A stretch of 64,000 bases of DNA from Bremerella cremea (GCF_003335505.1 NZ_QPEX01000010.1:434001-498000); one strand, 5' to 3'; shown: positions 38,062 to 47,426, counted from the stretch's first letter. Numbers and translations: made by a program. The notes: generated by a model not told the origin, from the letters alone.

Positions 38062-39852
38062 ATGAATCCGCCATCGTCTCACACAGCACTCGTCGTCGAT
38101 GATGAACTACCCATTCGTGCTTTACTTCTGAAAGCACTAGAAGGCTGTGGTTTTCGCTGCGCCGAAGCTGCCAATGGAGAAGAAGCCAGGACGGCATTTC
38201 AATCGACGCCGTTCGATGTTGTGGTTACCGATCTGTTGATGCCCAAATCGCATGGGCACTCTCTGTGCGTACATCTTTGTGAAAAACAACAACATCCAAT
38301 TATCGTGGTCCTGACCGCTTTTCGGAATGAAAAAATCCAGCGTGATTTAAAAGCGAGGGGCGTTGATTTAGTCGTTCACAAACCGGTTAACTACATCAAA
38401 TTCGCCGAACAAGTGCGTGACCTCGTCGACCAGAAACTCGAAACGAACACCCCCACTGCTCCGCATCCAGAGACTTCCTCCGACGACCCACTCGCGGACG
38501 TCGGCTTCTCTTTCCCTAAAGCCTCTGCGCAACACGTGACAGGGCTACTGCTACGTTCACCAGAACGGGCCGAGTTGTTATCCCAAGCGATCACCGAGAG
38601 TTCTACCAGCTGCTTCTCTGCGACAAGCTCCGAAGAGCTTTGCCGCCTTCTTGATCGCCAACGGATTGACTTGTTGATTGTTGAAAACGAGCTAGGCGGA
38701 TTTCTCAGTGGCTTAGAAATTGTCGAGCGTCTTAATCAACAGCTGATTCGACCCAAGATTATTTTGCTCACCAAAGACCCAGGCAAAGTCAGCGAGAAAG
38801 CCAGCGATATCGGTGTCGAGCAAGTGCTTGATCTGAATATTCAAGAAGACGATCTCGTACGCTATACACGCACGGTGTTAGCCAATCAATCGGAGCAAGA
38901 CGCTTTCATACCCGCGTTAGCACGCTGTTTGGTGAAAGACTTTGGCGAGATTCCTCCCTTGCCACAACTCGTTGTTAAATTGGCAGGCTATCTGAGCATG
39001 CCCATCAACGATATCCCGATCGATGAGCTTGCCAATGACATTTCATCCGACTCGCGAGCAGCTACCGATCTGCTCAACTACACGAACATGGGGTTGTCCG
39101 TATTCAACCAGACGACAAGTGTTCGGCAAGCGGTCAATCTCAATGGCCCGAAAAAGACAATCATGCACGTTCTCGCCGCAGCTACGATGCGAGTTCGTTC
39201 CCAAGTCTTGACGGAATGGAACGAGTCACATCGGCAATGGTACCAAAAGCGAAGCGTGATCACGGCAGCAGCGGCAGCGACGTTTGCCGAGCACTTTGAA
39301 AATATTCCGCGTGATACGGCCTTCATTTTAGGTTTGGTGCAAGATATCGGCTGCCTCGTTCTTTCTAAGAAATACGGCAAAAGATACGACCTGATTGTCA
39401 AGCGTTTTCGAGAAGTGGGCCGTTTGCAGCTACACCAACTCGAGCTCGAAACGTTCAAAATTCACCATGGGCATGTTTCGGCTGCGTTGATGTTGAAGTG
39501 GCAATTGCCTCAATCGCTGATTCGCCCGGTGGTTGTGCATCACGATGCAGAACAAGCGGAAACACTTTCGCAAGTCGATCGCTCCTACCTTCGCGTCATT
39601 CAACTCGGTGAAATGTTGGCCGACTCGACAGAAGTTAACCATTCTTTCCGCAACCATATGCTGACGAACAAGGCCAGCTATTACGATGAACTGACGGTGG
39701 AACAGCGAAATAAAACATTCGTGGAAGCGATTCAATACGCCAAGTCGCTCTGCCAAGTGTTCAACTTCCCTTCGCCTGATCCGGCGGAGCTGACAAAGAT
39801 CCTAACCGATACCATGGCCCACGCAGGGCAAGAGTTGGAGAAGGTCTCTTAG
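38062..39852 (+). CDS. REC-pseudoREC-HDOD signalling protein
   Basis: A 596-residue cytoplasmic protein. Receiver 1 (about 8-125) is complete: 'ALVVDDE', Asp57 in 'VVVTDLLMP', 'LTA', Lys107 in 'VHKPV'. A second receiver-like domain (about 160-275) has Glu208 ('DLLIVENELGG') where the phosphoacceptor Asp should be. An HDOD domain follows (about 285-500; 'GEIPPLPQLVVKLAGYL', 'DISSDSRAATDLLNYTN', 'AFILGLVQDIGCLVLSKKYG', 'HHGHVSAALMLKWQLP..IRPVVVHHD'). HDOD proteins act in signalling without HD hydrolase activity. ATG 38062 is chosen over TTG 38050, which sits directly on the GGAG. The pair with the preceding gene suggests a split phosphorelay. Confidence 0.88.
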   Translation: MNPPSSHTALVVDDELPIRALLLKALEGCGFRCAEAANGEEARTAFQSTPFDVVVTDLLMPKSHGHSLCVHLCEKQQHPIIVVLTAFRNEKIQRDLKARGVDLVVHKPVNYIKFAEQVRDLVDQKLETNTPTAPHPETSSDDPLADVGFSFPKASAQHVTGLLLRSPERAELLSQAITESSTSCFSATSSEELCRLLDRQRIDLLIVENELGGFLSGLEIVERLNQQLIRPKIILLTKDPGKVSEKASDIGVEQVLDLNIQEDDLVRYTRTVLANQSEQDAFIPALARCLVKDFGEIPPLPQLVVKLAGYLSMPINDIPIDELANDISSDSRAATDLLNYTNMGLSVFNQTTSVRQAVNLNGPKKTIMHVLAAATMRVRSQVLTEWNESHRQWYQKRSVITAAAAATFAEHFENIPRDTAFILGLVQDIGCLVLSKKYGKRYDLIVKRFREVGRLQLHQLELETFKIHHGHVSAALMLKWQLPQSLIRPVVVHHDAEQAETLSQVDRSYLRVIQLGEMLADSTEVNHSFRNHMLTNKASYYDELTVEQRNKTFVEAIQYAKSLCQVFNFPSPDPAELTKILTDTMAHAGQELEKVS

Positions 39853-39866
39853 TCAATCCTTGCCGC

Positions 39867-39898
39867 AACGTGTCTTGCACGTTTGAGGTGTTAACACC
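39867..39898. terminator. Two adjacent dyads between convergent genes
   Basis: AACGTG-TCTTG-CACGTT (39867-39883) and the perfect 12-bp palindrome GGTGTTAACACC (39887-39898) lie between the HDOD gene and the minus-strand Hsp20 gene. Probable transcription ends; the T-tracts are poor. Confidence 0.4.
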
Positions 39899-39926
39899 GA
39901 AAAGACGGTGCGCTAAACGTTGAGGA

Positions 39927-40397
39927 TCAATTCGATTTCACCTCGATACGATGCGATCTTGGTTCCGAAGATTTCGGCAACACAATGTTCAGCGTCCCGT
40001 TTTTCATCGTTGCCTTAATCTTGTCTGCGACGACCTCGCACGGCATCGTGATTGTCCGCGAGAATCGACCGCTCTGTCGTTCGGAGTGATGACAGGTTTC
40101 TCCCTTTTCTTCTCCTTCTTGCTGCTTTTCGCCACGAAGGGTTAGTTGATTTCCCTGCAACTGAATTTCCACGTCGTCGGCAGCCACGCCTGGTAGGTCG
40201 ACTCGAACCGTGACGTTTTCCTCGGTTTCCTTGATGTCGACTGGCGGTGCCATGGCAAAGTAATTCCAGCCATCTCCGTTTTCGTTCCAGAAACGTTGCA
40301 TGAGTTGATCTATTTCCTCTTGCCGACGAGGAAACGTCCCTGGTCGCAGCCACGGAAACAGCCTTCGTGGCGACGAAGTGGTCAATGAAGCGTTCAT
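39927..40397 (-). CDS. Small heat-shock protein (Hsp20/alpha-crystallin family)
   Basis: A 156-residue cytoplasmic ATP-independent holdase chaperone. The alpha-crystallin domain runs from about 50 to 145 ('PVDIKETEENVTVRVDLPGVAADDVEIQLQGNQLTLRGEKQQE', 'FSRTITMPCEVVADKIKATMKNGTLNIVLPK'), with the conserved NGxLxIxLPK. The short N-terminus holds 'RLFPWLRPG' and 'EEIDQLMQRFWNE'. AGGAG lies just before the ATG (minus strand). It is 167 bases downstream of the BON-domain gene on the same strand, so joint stress induction is plausible. No CIRCE-like element was found. Confidence 0.95.
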   Translation of the reverse strand: MNASLTTSSPRRLFPWLRPGTFPRRQEEIDQLMQRFWNENGDGWNYFAMAPPVDIKETEENVTVRVDLPGVAADDVEIQLQGNQLTLRGEKQQEGEEKGETCHHSERQSGRFSRTITMPCEVVADKIKATMKNGTLNIVLPKSSEPRSHRIEVKSN

Positions 40398-40564
40398 GAC
40401 GATCTCCTTTCTTAGGCGGGGTGATCGTGAAAGTCGCTTGGACTGGCGTTGTTCTTCAAGCCACCAAGCATCGCTTCTCCTTCCCGTGGTATTCTACATC
40501 TTTTCCAATGCGGCAGAATTGACGTTTTCACGATCCCACCATGGTGGAAACCACTAGACCTGAT

Positions 40565-40861
40565 TCAGCATTTGCTCTTCCGAGAACGAACACTACTCAG
40601 ACCAGAAGAATTGACGACATCAACCTCGTTAACCACACGCTCGACGTGAGGTATTCCGCGCAGTAATTCTTGCAAGTTTTGCTTCAAATAGAACGAAGGA
40701 ACGCACCCGCTGAGGATCAAGTTGCCTAACGCAAACTCGGCCGTAACTTTACGAAACATGAAACCGTAACGGCAATTTTCTAGTCGTCTTCGGAATACCT
40801 GTAAGACCTCCTCCTTGCGAATCCGAGCTGGCGATGGGAGCTGCTGCTGAGTCGTGACCAT
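40565..40861 (-). CDS. Small BON-domain protein
   Basis: A 98-residue protein with one BON domain (about 20-90): 'RIRKEEVLQVFRRRLENCRYGFMFRKVTAEFALGNLILSGCVPSFYLKQNLQELLRGIPHVERVVNEVDVV', shown here in part. The Gly in 'LILSGCVPS' and the 'G..V..V.N.V.V' ending are hallmarks. BON domains bind membranes or stabilise envelope proteins under stress (as in OsmY), but no signal peptide is visible here, so it is probably cytoplasmic. ATG 40861 is supported by AGGAG; the longer open frame to 40984 is unlikely. Upstream of, and probably co-expressed with, Hsp20. Confidence 0.8.
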   Translation of the reverse strand: MVTTQQQLPSPARIRKEEVLQVFRRRLENCRYGFMFRKVTAEFALGNLILSGCVPSFYLKQNLQELLRGIPHVERVVNEVDVVNSSGLSSVRSRKSKC

Positions 40862-41376
40862 GATCGTTCTCCTTAGAATCGAGAGCATAATGAGGGGGAG
40901 GCAATTGCTTCGGGCATCCGACGGCATGATCGACCAAAGACTTGGCAAGAGAAACCTCGAAGGTGCTCCCTCACCAACGGACATTGATCAAGTAAAATAT
41001 GACAGACTTTCGATTTTTATCGAATAGAACATGCCACGGTTGCAAGCTGGCGGATTCCACCATTTTTGTCGAATCTGGGATGCACCAAAATTCGTGATTC
41101 GAAACTCGCTGTGCCAGATGTGCTTTACGTATGAACCAACGGTTACGTTTATCTTTCGCCCCCAGGAAAGGTCGTTCCATTGAATGCGATCGCGGGAAAC
41201 GTTTATTATGGCCTGATCAATTGGCGGCGAAGATGCGATGTGGCGTGCCAATCCTCGGATGCTTTGCCTGACTTCCATGCGTGGCCTGACCCTTCACTTA
41301 TTCCCTTTTAGCAGCATGTGCCTCACAACAGCCGCAGTTGGACGAGGATCTGGCAAGTCTGGAAAAATGCACCGCG
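40862..41376. other. Intergenic region between divergent stress and kinase genes
   Basis: About 515 bases separating the minus-strand BON/Hsp20 genes from the plus-strand kinase. It should hold both promoters, but I could not identify a convincing pair. A small palindrome TTGATCAA is at 40984-40991. Confidence 0.35.
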
Positions 41377-43260
41377 ATGTTCAGCTCATCGAAAATCAAG
41401 TCTTCCTCCCGCATGCAACCACCATTGGCGGTCCTTGTCATCGAGGAAGATGCCCAGACACGCGAGGACTTACGCGTTGCCCTGACCTCTGATGGCTACC
41501 CTCTGTTCGAAGCCGATCATGTCGAGGAAGCGTTGACGCGGACCGACTGGTCGGAAGTCGTTGCTGTGTTGCTCTCAGCAGGGCCCGATCTGGAAAGCTC
41601 GTCCGAAGCGCTGAGCAAGCTAAGACAATTGGCCCCGCATGCCTACGTGGTGCTGTTGACCGAGACTCCGGACGCAGACCGGGATGTTCCCACGCTCGAA
41701 CAAGGGGTCTTCGACACGTTGCTCAAGCCGATCGATTCTGCGGCACTGAGGGCCTGTCTCAATCGTATCGCACAGCTATCGGCAACCCAATTTCTGTTAA
41801 ACGCCGAAGCACAAGCCCGCCAAACGGCCGAGGTGCGGAATCATTTACTCGCCGACGCTGTTTCGCAGATGGGCGATTGCGTGATTGTCACAGACTGCGA
41901 TTTGGTTCAACCAGGCCCTCGCATTGTCTATGTGAACGACGCCGTTTGCCAAACGACCGGTTACTCGCGCGAAGAACTCATCGGCCAGTCCCCTCGTATC
42001 CTGCAAGGCAAACAAACCGATCATGCTTTGCTGAAACAGCTGCGACAAACGCTTGCCGCTGGTCAATCATTTCGTTGCCAATTGGTGAACTATCGGAAAG
42101 ATGGTACGGCCTACGATTCCGATTTGTTTATTACCCCGATGGTCGATAGCGAAGCCCGTTGTACTCATTATGTGTCAGTGCATCGCGATGTTACCGACCA
42201 CAAACAAACGGTGGAAGCTTTACGTCAAGGCGAAGAACAACTCCGTTCGATATTGAATACCGCGATCGATGCCATCGTTTCAATGAACCATCAGGGAATC
42301 ATTGTCGGGGCGAACCCGGCGACCTATCGCATGTTTGGCTATGCTGAAGGCGAGTTGTTAGGGCAGGATGTCAAATTGCTGATGCCGGAATCGTACCATG
42401 CCCATCACGACACTAGTCTGGCCCGTTACTTGAAAACAGGCCAAGCCAGAATCATCGGAGTTGGCCGCGAAGTAGTTGGCAAACGTAAAGATGGCTCGAC
42501 ATTTCCCTTGAGCCTGGCCATCAGCCAAACCGAACACCCTCCCCTGTTTATCGGTATTTTACGTGATATTTCGGCGCTGAAAGAACTTCAAACCCAAGTG
42601 CTCGAAATCGCTGCAGAAGAAGATCGCCGTATTGGGCAAGAACTGCACGATAGCGTCCAGCAAGAGCTCACCGGACTCGGCCTACTGGCTCAAACGGTAT
42701 CTGAAATGCTATTAACCAGCATTCCTGGGCAGGCCGAACACGAACCTCGTATCGCCAAAATCCGCAAGATGATCGAGCGAGTGGCCACCGGCATTGGAGA
42801 AACCGGTCGTAAAGTCCATCAGCTTTCTCGTGGTTTGGTCCCTGTTGAAATCGACGCCGAAGGGCTTCGATCGGCGTTAACGGAATTGGCGGCAACCGTC
42901 GAGGAGCGTTACAATATCGAGTGCATTTTTACTTCCCAAGGGGATATCGATCTGACGAATAACTTTGCGGCAACCCATCTTTTTCGCATCGTCCAAGAGG
43001 CGGTCAACAATGCCATCAAACATGGTGGTGCGAGCCGGATTGATATCTCGATGATAGGTGAAGAAAAGTCGATTTTGCTAGAAGTGCTCGACAACGGAAG
43101 TGGCATTTCCGACAAGCATTCGTCCGGAGTTGGCTTAGGGCTACGAATCATGGCCTACCGAGCCGGTTTGATCGGGGCAAACTTGCACGTTGGTAATGGG
43201 GAATTTGGCGGCACGCTCGTTCGTTCTATTATTTCACGAGGAAATATCGGCCATGTCTAG
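41377..43260 (+). CDS. PAS sensor histidine kinase of the NarX/DegS type with an N-terminal pseudo-receiver
   Basis: About 627 residues, cytoplasmic. The N-terminal receiver-like domain (about 15-130; 'LAVLVIEEDAQTREDL') has Ser in 'AVLLSAGPD' where the phosphoacceptor Asp is expected, so it is probably inactive. Two PAS domains follow (about 150-275 and 285-405; 'CQTTGYSREELIGQSPRILQG', 'YRMFGYAEGELLGQDVKLLMP'). The kinase core is HisKA_3: His in 'EEDRRIGQELHDSVQQELTG', N-box 'IVQEAVNNAIKHGG', 'LDNGSGI', 'GVGLGLRIMAYRA'. ATG 41377 or 41413 may be the start; an in-frame TTG lies at 41338. The gene overlaps the NarL-type regulator gene by 8 bases, which identifies its partner. Confidence 0.9.
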   Translation: MFSSSKIKSSSRMQPPLAVLVIEEDAQTREDLRVALTSDGYPLFEADHVEEALTRTDWSEVVAVLLSAGPDLESSSEALSKLRQLAPHAYVVLLTETPDADRDVPTLEQGVFDTLLKPIDSAALRACLNRIAQLSATQFLLNAEAQARQTAEVRNHLLADAVSQMGDCVIVTDCDLVQPGPRIVYVNDAVCQTTGYSREELIGQSPRILQGKQTDHALLKQLRQTLAAGQSFRCQLVNYRKDGTAYDSDLFITPMVDSEARCTHYVSVHRDVTDHKQTVEALRQGEEQLRSILNTAIDAIVSMNHQGIIVGANPATYRMFGYAEGELLGQDVKLLMPESYHAHHDTSLARYLKTGQARIIGVGREVVGKRKDGSTFPLSLAISQTEHPPLFIGILRDISALKELQTQVLEIAAEEDRRIGQELHDSVQQELTGLGLLAQTVSEMLLTSIPGQAEHEPRIAKIRKMIERVATGIGETGRKVHQLSRGLVPVEIDAEGLRSALTELAATVEERYNIECIFTSQGDIDLTNNFAATHLFRIVQEAVNNAIKHGGASRIDISMIGEEKSILLEVLDNGSGISDKHSSGVGLGLRIMAYRAGLIGANLHVGNGEFGGTLVRSIISRGNIGHV

Positions 43261-43930
43261 CAGCAATTTCGACACCGCTGAAGCACCGATGCGTATTTTA
43301 CTGGTCGACGACCATCCCCTGGTCCGCGAAGGATTATCAGCTCGTATTGAAGCCCAGTCCGATTTAGAAGTTTGCGGCGAGACAGGCTCCATTCAAGCGG
43401 CCATGGTTGAATTTGCAGAGAAGGTGCCCGATTTAACGATCGTCGATATCCAACTCGAAGATGGAAATGGAATCGATTTGATTAAGGACATCCACACTCG
43501 CTATCCGTACGCCAAAATGCTGGTTGTTTCCGCCTTCGACGAAACCTTATACGCTGAACGCGCTCTGCGAGCCGGGGCACTCGGGTACATCAGCAAACGG
43601 GAACTGCAAGAAAAAGTGCTAGAAGCCATCCGAACCGTGCTCAGTGGCAAACGCTACTTGAGTGGCAAGATGACACAGCATCTTCTCAATCAAGCCGTCA
43701 ACCAAAAAGGCCAGCCAGCATCGCACCCAGTCGAACGGCTAAGCAACCGCGAACTCGAAGTCTTTCAGATGATTGGCAACGGCATGACGACGGCAGCGAT
43801 TGCCGGGCAGCTTCATTTGAGTGTTCATACGATCGATACCCACCGCGAGAAACTGCGACACAAGTTGGGGGCTAAGAACGGGGCCGAGTTGATGAAGCTG
43901 GCCGTCCAGTGGGTGCTGGAAAACGGCTAA
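43253..43930 (+). CDS. NarL/FixJ-type response regulator
   Basis: A 225-residue DNA-binding response regulator. The receiver (about 14-128) shows 'ILLVDDHPLVREGL', the phosphoacceptor Asp in 'PDLTIVDIQLEDGNG', 'VVSAFDE' and the Lys of 'GYISKREL'. A LuxR-type HTH (about 160-220) has 'LSNRELEVFQMIGNGMTTAAIAGQLHLSVHTIDTHREKLRHKLG'. ATG 43253 lies inside the end of the kinase gene (8-base overlap, ATGTCTAG) with GAGG upstream, so translation is coupled. Cognate partner of the upstream kinase; targets unknown. Confidence 0.93.
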   Translation: MSSSNFDTAEAPMRILLVDDHPLVREGLSARIEAQSDLEVCGETGSIQAAMVEFAEKVPDLTIVDIQLEDGNGIDLIKDIHTRYPYAKMLVVSAFDETLYAERALRAGALGYISKRELQEKVLEAIRTVLSGKRYLSGKMTQHLLNQAVNQKGQPASHPVERLSNRELEVFQMIGNGMTTAAIAGQLHLSVHTIDTHREKLRHKLGAKNGAELMKLAVQWVLENG

Positions 43931-44434
43931 TCCGCGCGAGCCCAAGTTTCCCCCAATTCGGACCGGTTTACCCACGAAACACTTCGCCATTGATCATCCA
44001 CAACCACCGCTAGCGACCATTCAAATTGCTTGCATCACCGAATGCAGCTCTCTTCCGGCAAGCCTGAAACACTTTCCAGATGGTCTAATCCTCCGAAATG
44101 ATCCAGCAATAACGGCTTGTTCCGTCGTGGCAAACCGTAACGGTTTTGAATTTTGCTGTCCTGGTCCCTTCGCAAACGCCGATTTTGAATCGAGTCTTGT
44201 TTATTTTGCCTCCGTAAACTCGGGAGTATTGAACGCAGCGCTGCGAGGCAATTACTTTGCTGCGGCTTCCAGCGTTTTCGTTGGTGTCTCTGGTCAGCTT
44301 AGCAGGCCAGGCGTCCATGATATTTCTGCGAAGACTTTTGTATCGGATCAGAGCATGGTCGACATTCCCCTTCAACCGTCGACAATGTCCTCAATCATCT
44401 CCCTCGATTTCCCTTTGGTGGACTTGCTTTTGCC
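43931..44434. other. Intergenic region with a dyad
   Basis: About 500 bases without a supported gene. AAACCGT-A-ACGGTTT (44132-44146) is a perfect 7+7 dyad about 290 bases before the next ATG and may be an operator. Small open frames on both strands here have no recognisable content. Confidence 0.35.
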
Positions 44435-47122
44435 ATGTCGATTTACAATCTGAACGCAATTTTCTGTCCTAAGTCGGTCGCCGTCATTGGTGCCAGCAGC
44501 AAAGAGGCCAGCGTGGGCAATACGGTTCTCAAAAACCTGTCCCAAGGTGGGTTCGAAGGACATATCTTTGCGATCAATCCCAAATACGAAGAGCTGGAAG
44601 GCCATCCCTGCTTTCCTCAGATCGACAACGTCCCCGAGAAGGTCGACCTGGCAATCATCTGCACCCCGGCGGTCACCGTGCCTGATTTGGTTCGCCAATG
44701 TGGCGAGGCCGGCGTCCGAGGAATCATCATCCTCTCTGCTGGATTTCGAGAAATCGGAGCCGAGGGAAAAAAGCTAGAAGAAGAGATCGCGAAGACTGCC
44801 GCCAAGTTCCGCGGGCTACGCATTGTTGGCCCGAACTGCTTAGGAGTGGTAGCCACTCATTCGGCACTGAACGCCAGCTTTGCTGCGGCGGCCCCTGATA
44901 AAGGCAAAGTCGCTTTCATTTCGCAGTCTGGCGCCCTTTGCACTGCGGTTCTCGATTGGGCATTTCAAGAGCAGATTGGCTTCTCTTATTTCGTGTCGGT
45001 TGGCAACATGCTTGATGTCGATCTAGGTGACCTGATCGATTACTTCGCCAACGATCCGTGGACTGAATCGATTTTCCTTTACATCGAATCGGTCAAAGAA
45101 GCCCGTAAGTTCATGTCGGCTTGCCGCTCGTTTGCTCGTAATAAACCAATCATGGTTTACAAGGCAGGCCGATTTGCCAAATCAGCCCAAGCGGCCGCCT
45201 CGCACACCGGAGCGATGGCCGGGGTCGATACCGTCTACCAGGCCGCGTTCGATCGAGCCGGCATTGTACGGGTAAACGAAATCTCGGATATCTTCGATTG
45301 CACCGCGCTGCTGGCTCGCCGTAAATTGCCCAAGGGAGGACGCCTGGCTATCGTCACGAATGCCGGTGGCCCTGGCGTGATGGCCACCGATGCCCTACTA
45401 GCCCGCAACGGCGAACTGGCCGAGATCTCAGAGGAAACCCGTGAGAAACTCAACCAGTTTCTTCCCGCCGCTTGGTCTCATAGCAATCCGATCGACATCT
45501 TGGGCGATGCCGATCCCCAGCGGCTCGCCAAAACGTTGGAAATCGTCCAGGCCGCCAAAGAGATCGACGCGATTCTAGTCGTCTTCTCACCGCAAGCAAT
45601 GAGTCAGCCTACCGCTGCCGCACAAGCCGTGATCGAAGTCAGCAAGAAGACCACCAAGCCGATATTAACATCCTGGATGGGAGGCAAAGCCACCCACGAA
45701 GGCGTCACACTTTTCAATGCAGCCCACATCCCAACCTACCGTGCTCCGGAAGAAGCGGTAAAAGCGTTCATGTATCTTGTTTCGTACGTTCGTACCCATG
45801 ACGTTCTGTACGAAACACCACGTGATATTCCCGTTGAGTTCCCCTTGGAACGCGGCCGCATGCACACGGTGTTTGAATCGCTACTCGGGAATGGGAACGA
45901 CACGCTCAGCGAAATTCAATCGAAAGCACTGCTCGACGCCTACGAGATCCCTGTCACCCAACCGTTCCTGGCCCGCGATGCCAACGAAGCCGTTCAACTT
46001 GCCAAGCGAACCGGCTTCCCCGTTGCCATGAAACTTATCTCACCTCAAATCACCCACAAGACCGACGTCGGTGGTGTCGAGTTGGGGGTCGCCACCGAAG
46101 AAAAAGTGCGAGCCGCGTTTGACCGCATCGTTCATTCAGCTAAGAGCCATCGTCCAGACGCACAAATTGATGGCGTTTCGATTCAAAAAATGATCAACCA
46201 TGCCGGCGGTGTCGAACTGATTATCGGTGCAAGACGCGATCCCGTCTTTGGCCCGGTCTTGCTCATTGGAGCAGGGGGAACTTCTGCGGAACTTTTTCAA
46301 GATACCGCGTTGGAATTACCCCCAGTCAACGAACGTCTCGCCAGACGAATGCTCGAATCGCTTCGCATTTGGCCGTTGCTGCAAGGCTACCGAGGTGGTC
46401 CTGGGGTTGATGTCGACAAGTTGATTGAAGTGCTCATTCGCATGTCGTACCTTGTCGCTGATTTTCCTGAAATTCAAGAGCTGGATATCAACCCTCTGCT
46501 GGCCACAGAGCATGGGGCGGTTGCCTTAGACGCACGGATCATGCTTGATCGAAAGGTTCGTTTGAATCCCCCCCGCCGATTTGCTCATCTGGCGATTCGT
46601 CCTTATCCGGAAGAACTCGTTCGCCCGGCCCGCTTTCCAGACGGCACGCCCTGCACATTGCGACCCATCAAGCCGGAAGATGAACCGCTCTGGCACGACT
46701 TTCACGTCAACTGCTCGCAGAACACGTTATGGTTCCGTTTCCGTAGTCTGGTGAAAGAAATCACCCACGACATGGCAACCCGTTTCTGTTTCATCGACTA
46801 CGACCGAGAACTCACGATCGTCGCCGAGATTGAACAAGACCAACAACGGAAGATCGTAGGAGTCGCCAACATCATGGCCGATGCCGATCGAGTGGACGCG
46901 GAATTCGCCGTGATCATTGGCGACGAATATCAAGGTATGGGACTAGGCTCGATGCTTACCGATTACTGCCTTGAAATTTGCTACGACTGGGGAATTAAAA
47001 CCGTCCTGGCCGAAACCTCGCCCGATAACCAAAGAATGCTGTCCATCTTCCAGGAACGTGGTTTCACCCTCGATAGCAAGTCTTCTTCCGATGCCGTCCT
47101 CTGCCGCAAAGAACTCACTTAG
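44435..47122 (+). CDS. ADP-forming acyl-CoA synthetase fused to a GNAT acetyltransferase
   Basis: An 895-residue cytoplasmic protein. CoA-binding and ligase domains (about 1-460: 'SVAVIGASSKEASVGNTVL', 'GPNCLGV', 'FISQSGAL', and 'ASHTGAMAG', whose His is the phosphorylated residue in ADP-forming acetyl-CoA synthetases) are followed by an ATP-grasp domain (about 475-700; 'VAMKLISPQITHKTDVGGVELGV') and a C-terminal GNAT domain (about 725-890; 'RPIKPEDEPLWHDF', 'EYQGMGLGSMLTDYCLEICYDWGIKTVLAETSPDN'). The layout is that of Pat/PatZ-type protein lysine acetyltransferases, but there the ligase His is usually lost; here it is kept, so real ligase activity is possible. Single gene; a weak hairpin (47153-47180) follows the stop. 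Confidence 0.9.
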   Translation: MSIYNLNAIFCPKSVAVIGASSKEASVGNTVLKNLSQGGFEGHIFAINPKYEELEGHPCFPQIDNVPEKVDLAIICTPAVTVPDLVRQCGEAGVRGIIILSAGFREIGAEGKKLEEEIAKTAAKFRGLRIVGPNCLGVVATHSALNASFAAAAPDKGKVAFISQSGALCTAVLDWAFQEQIGFSYFVSVGNMLDVDLGDLIDYFANDPWTESIFLYIESVKEARKFMSACRSFARNKPIMVYKAGRFAKSAQAAASHTGAMAGVDTVYQAAFDRAGIVRVNEISDIFDCTALLARRKLPKGGRLAIVTNAGGPGVMATDALLARNGELAEISEETREKLNQFLPAAWSHSNPIDILGDADPQRLAKTLEIVQAAKEIDAILVVFSPQAMSQPTAAAQAVIEVSKKTTKPILTSWMGGKATHEGVTLFNAAHIPTYRAPEEAVKAFMYLVSYVRTHDVLYETPRDIPVEFPLERGRMHTVFESLLGNGNDTLSEIQSKALLDAYEIPVTQPFLARDANEAVQLAKRTGFPVAMKLISPQITHKTDVGGVELGVATEEKVRAAFDRIVHSAKSHRPDAQIDGVSIQKMINHAGGVELIIGARRDPVFGPVLLIGAGGTSAELFQDTALELPPVNERLARRMLESLRIWPLLQGYRGGPGVDVDKLIEVLIRMSYLVADFPEIQELDINPLLATEHGAVALDARIMLDRKVRLNPPRRFAHLAIRPYPEELVRPARFPDGTPCTLRPIKPEDEPLWHDFHVNCSQNTLWFRFRSLVKEITHDMATRFCFIDYDRELTIVAEIEQDQQRKIVGVANIMADADRVDAEFAVIIGDEYQGMGLGSMLTDYCLEICYDWGIKTVLAETSPDNQRMLSIFQERGFTLDSKSSSDAVLCRKELT

Positions 47123-47339
47123 CACTCCCAGCGGCAACCAAAGACCACCAACGGGGCCAGTTCTATCGGTACTAGGCCCCCAAATTGACGCCCAATCAAA
47201 TCTCACCCAGGGCGAATGTTGGAGGCAATGGACCAGAACCGGCCAGAAATGAGCGGGAAAAGGACTTCCTAGAATCGACGCAAGTGGTTAATCTACCACC
47301 AGTTACGCCTCATTCCCGCTGTAAGCGAAAAAGCAAAAG

Positions 47340-47413
47340 TAGCGGCAGAGGGACTCGAACCCCCGACACGCGGATTATGATTCCGCTGCTCTAACCAACT
47401 GAGCTATGCCGCC
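47340..47413 (-). tRNA. tRNA with CAU anticodon, probably elongator tRNA-Met
   Basis: Read on the minus strand the cloverleaf is complete: acceptor GGCGGCA with TGCCGCT, D-arm with AGTTGGTTA, anticodon stem GCGGA/TCCGC with loop ATCATAA (anticodon CAT), and T-arm with GGTTCGAGTCC. Base pair 1-72 is a G-U wobble and the discriminator is A. CCA is not encoded. Absence of the C1-A72 mismatch argues against the initiator. A lysidine-modified tRNA-Ile (also CAU) cannot be excluded by eye. T-rich sequence follows the 3' end. Confidence 0.93.
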
Positions 47414-47426
47414 ATTGAGAAGATAG

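Noticed and set aside
44085..44453. Small open frames on both strands upstream of the acyl-CoA synthetase gene
   Set aside because: They overlap each other, have no family resemblance and no good start sites.
47340..47413. Initiator tRNA-fMet
   Set aside because: The initiator's 1-72 mismatch and three G-C pairs in the anticodon stem next to the loop are not present.
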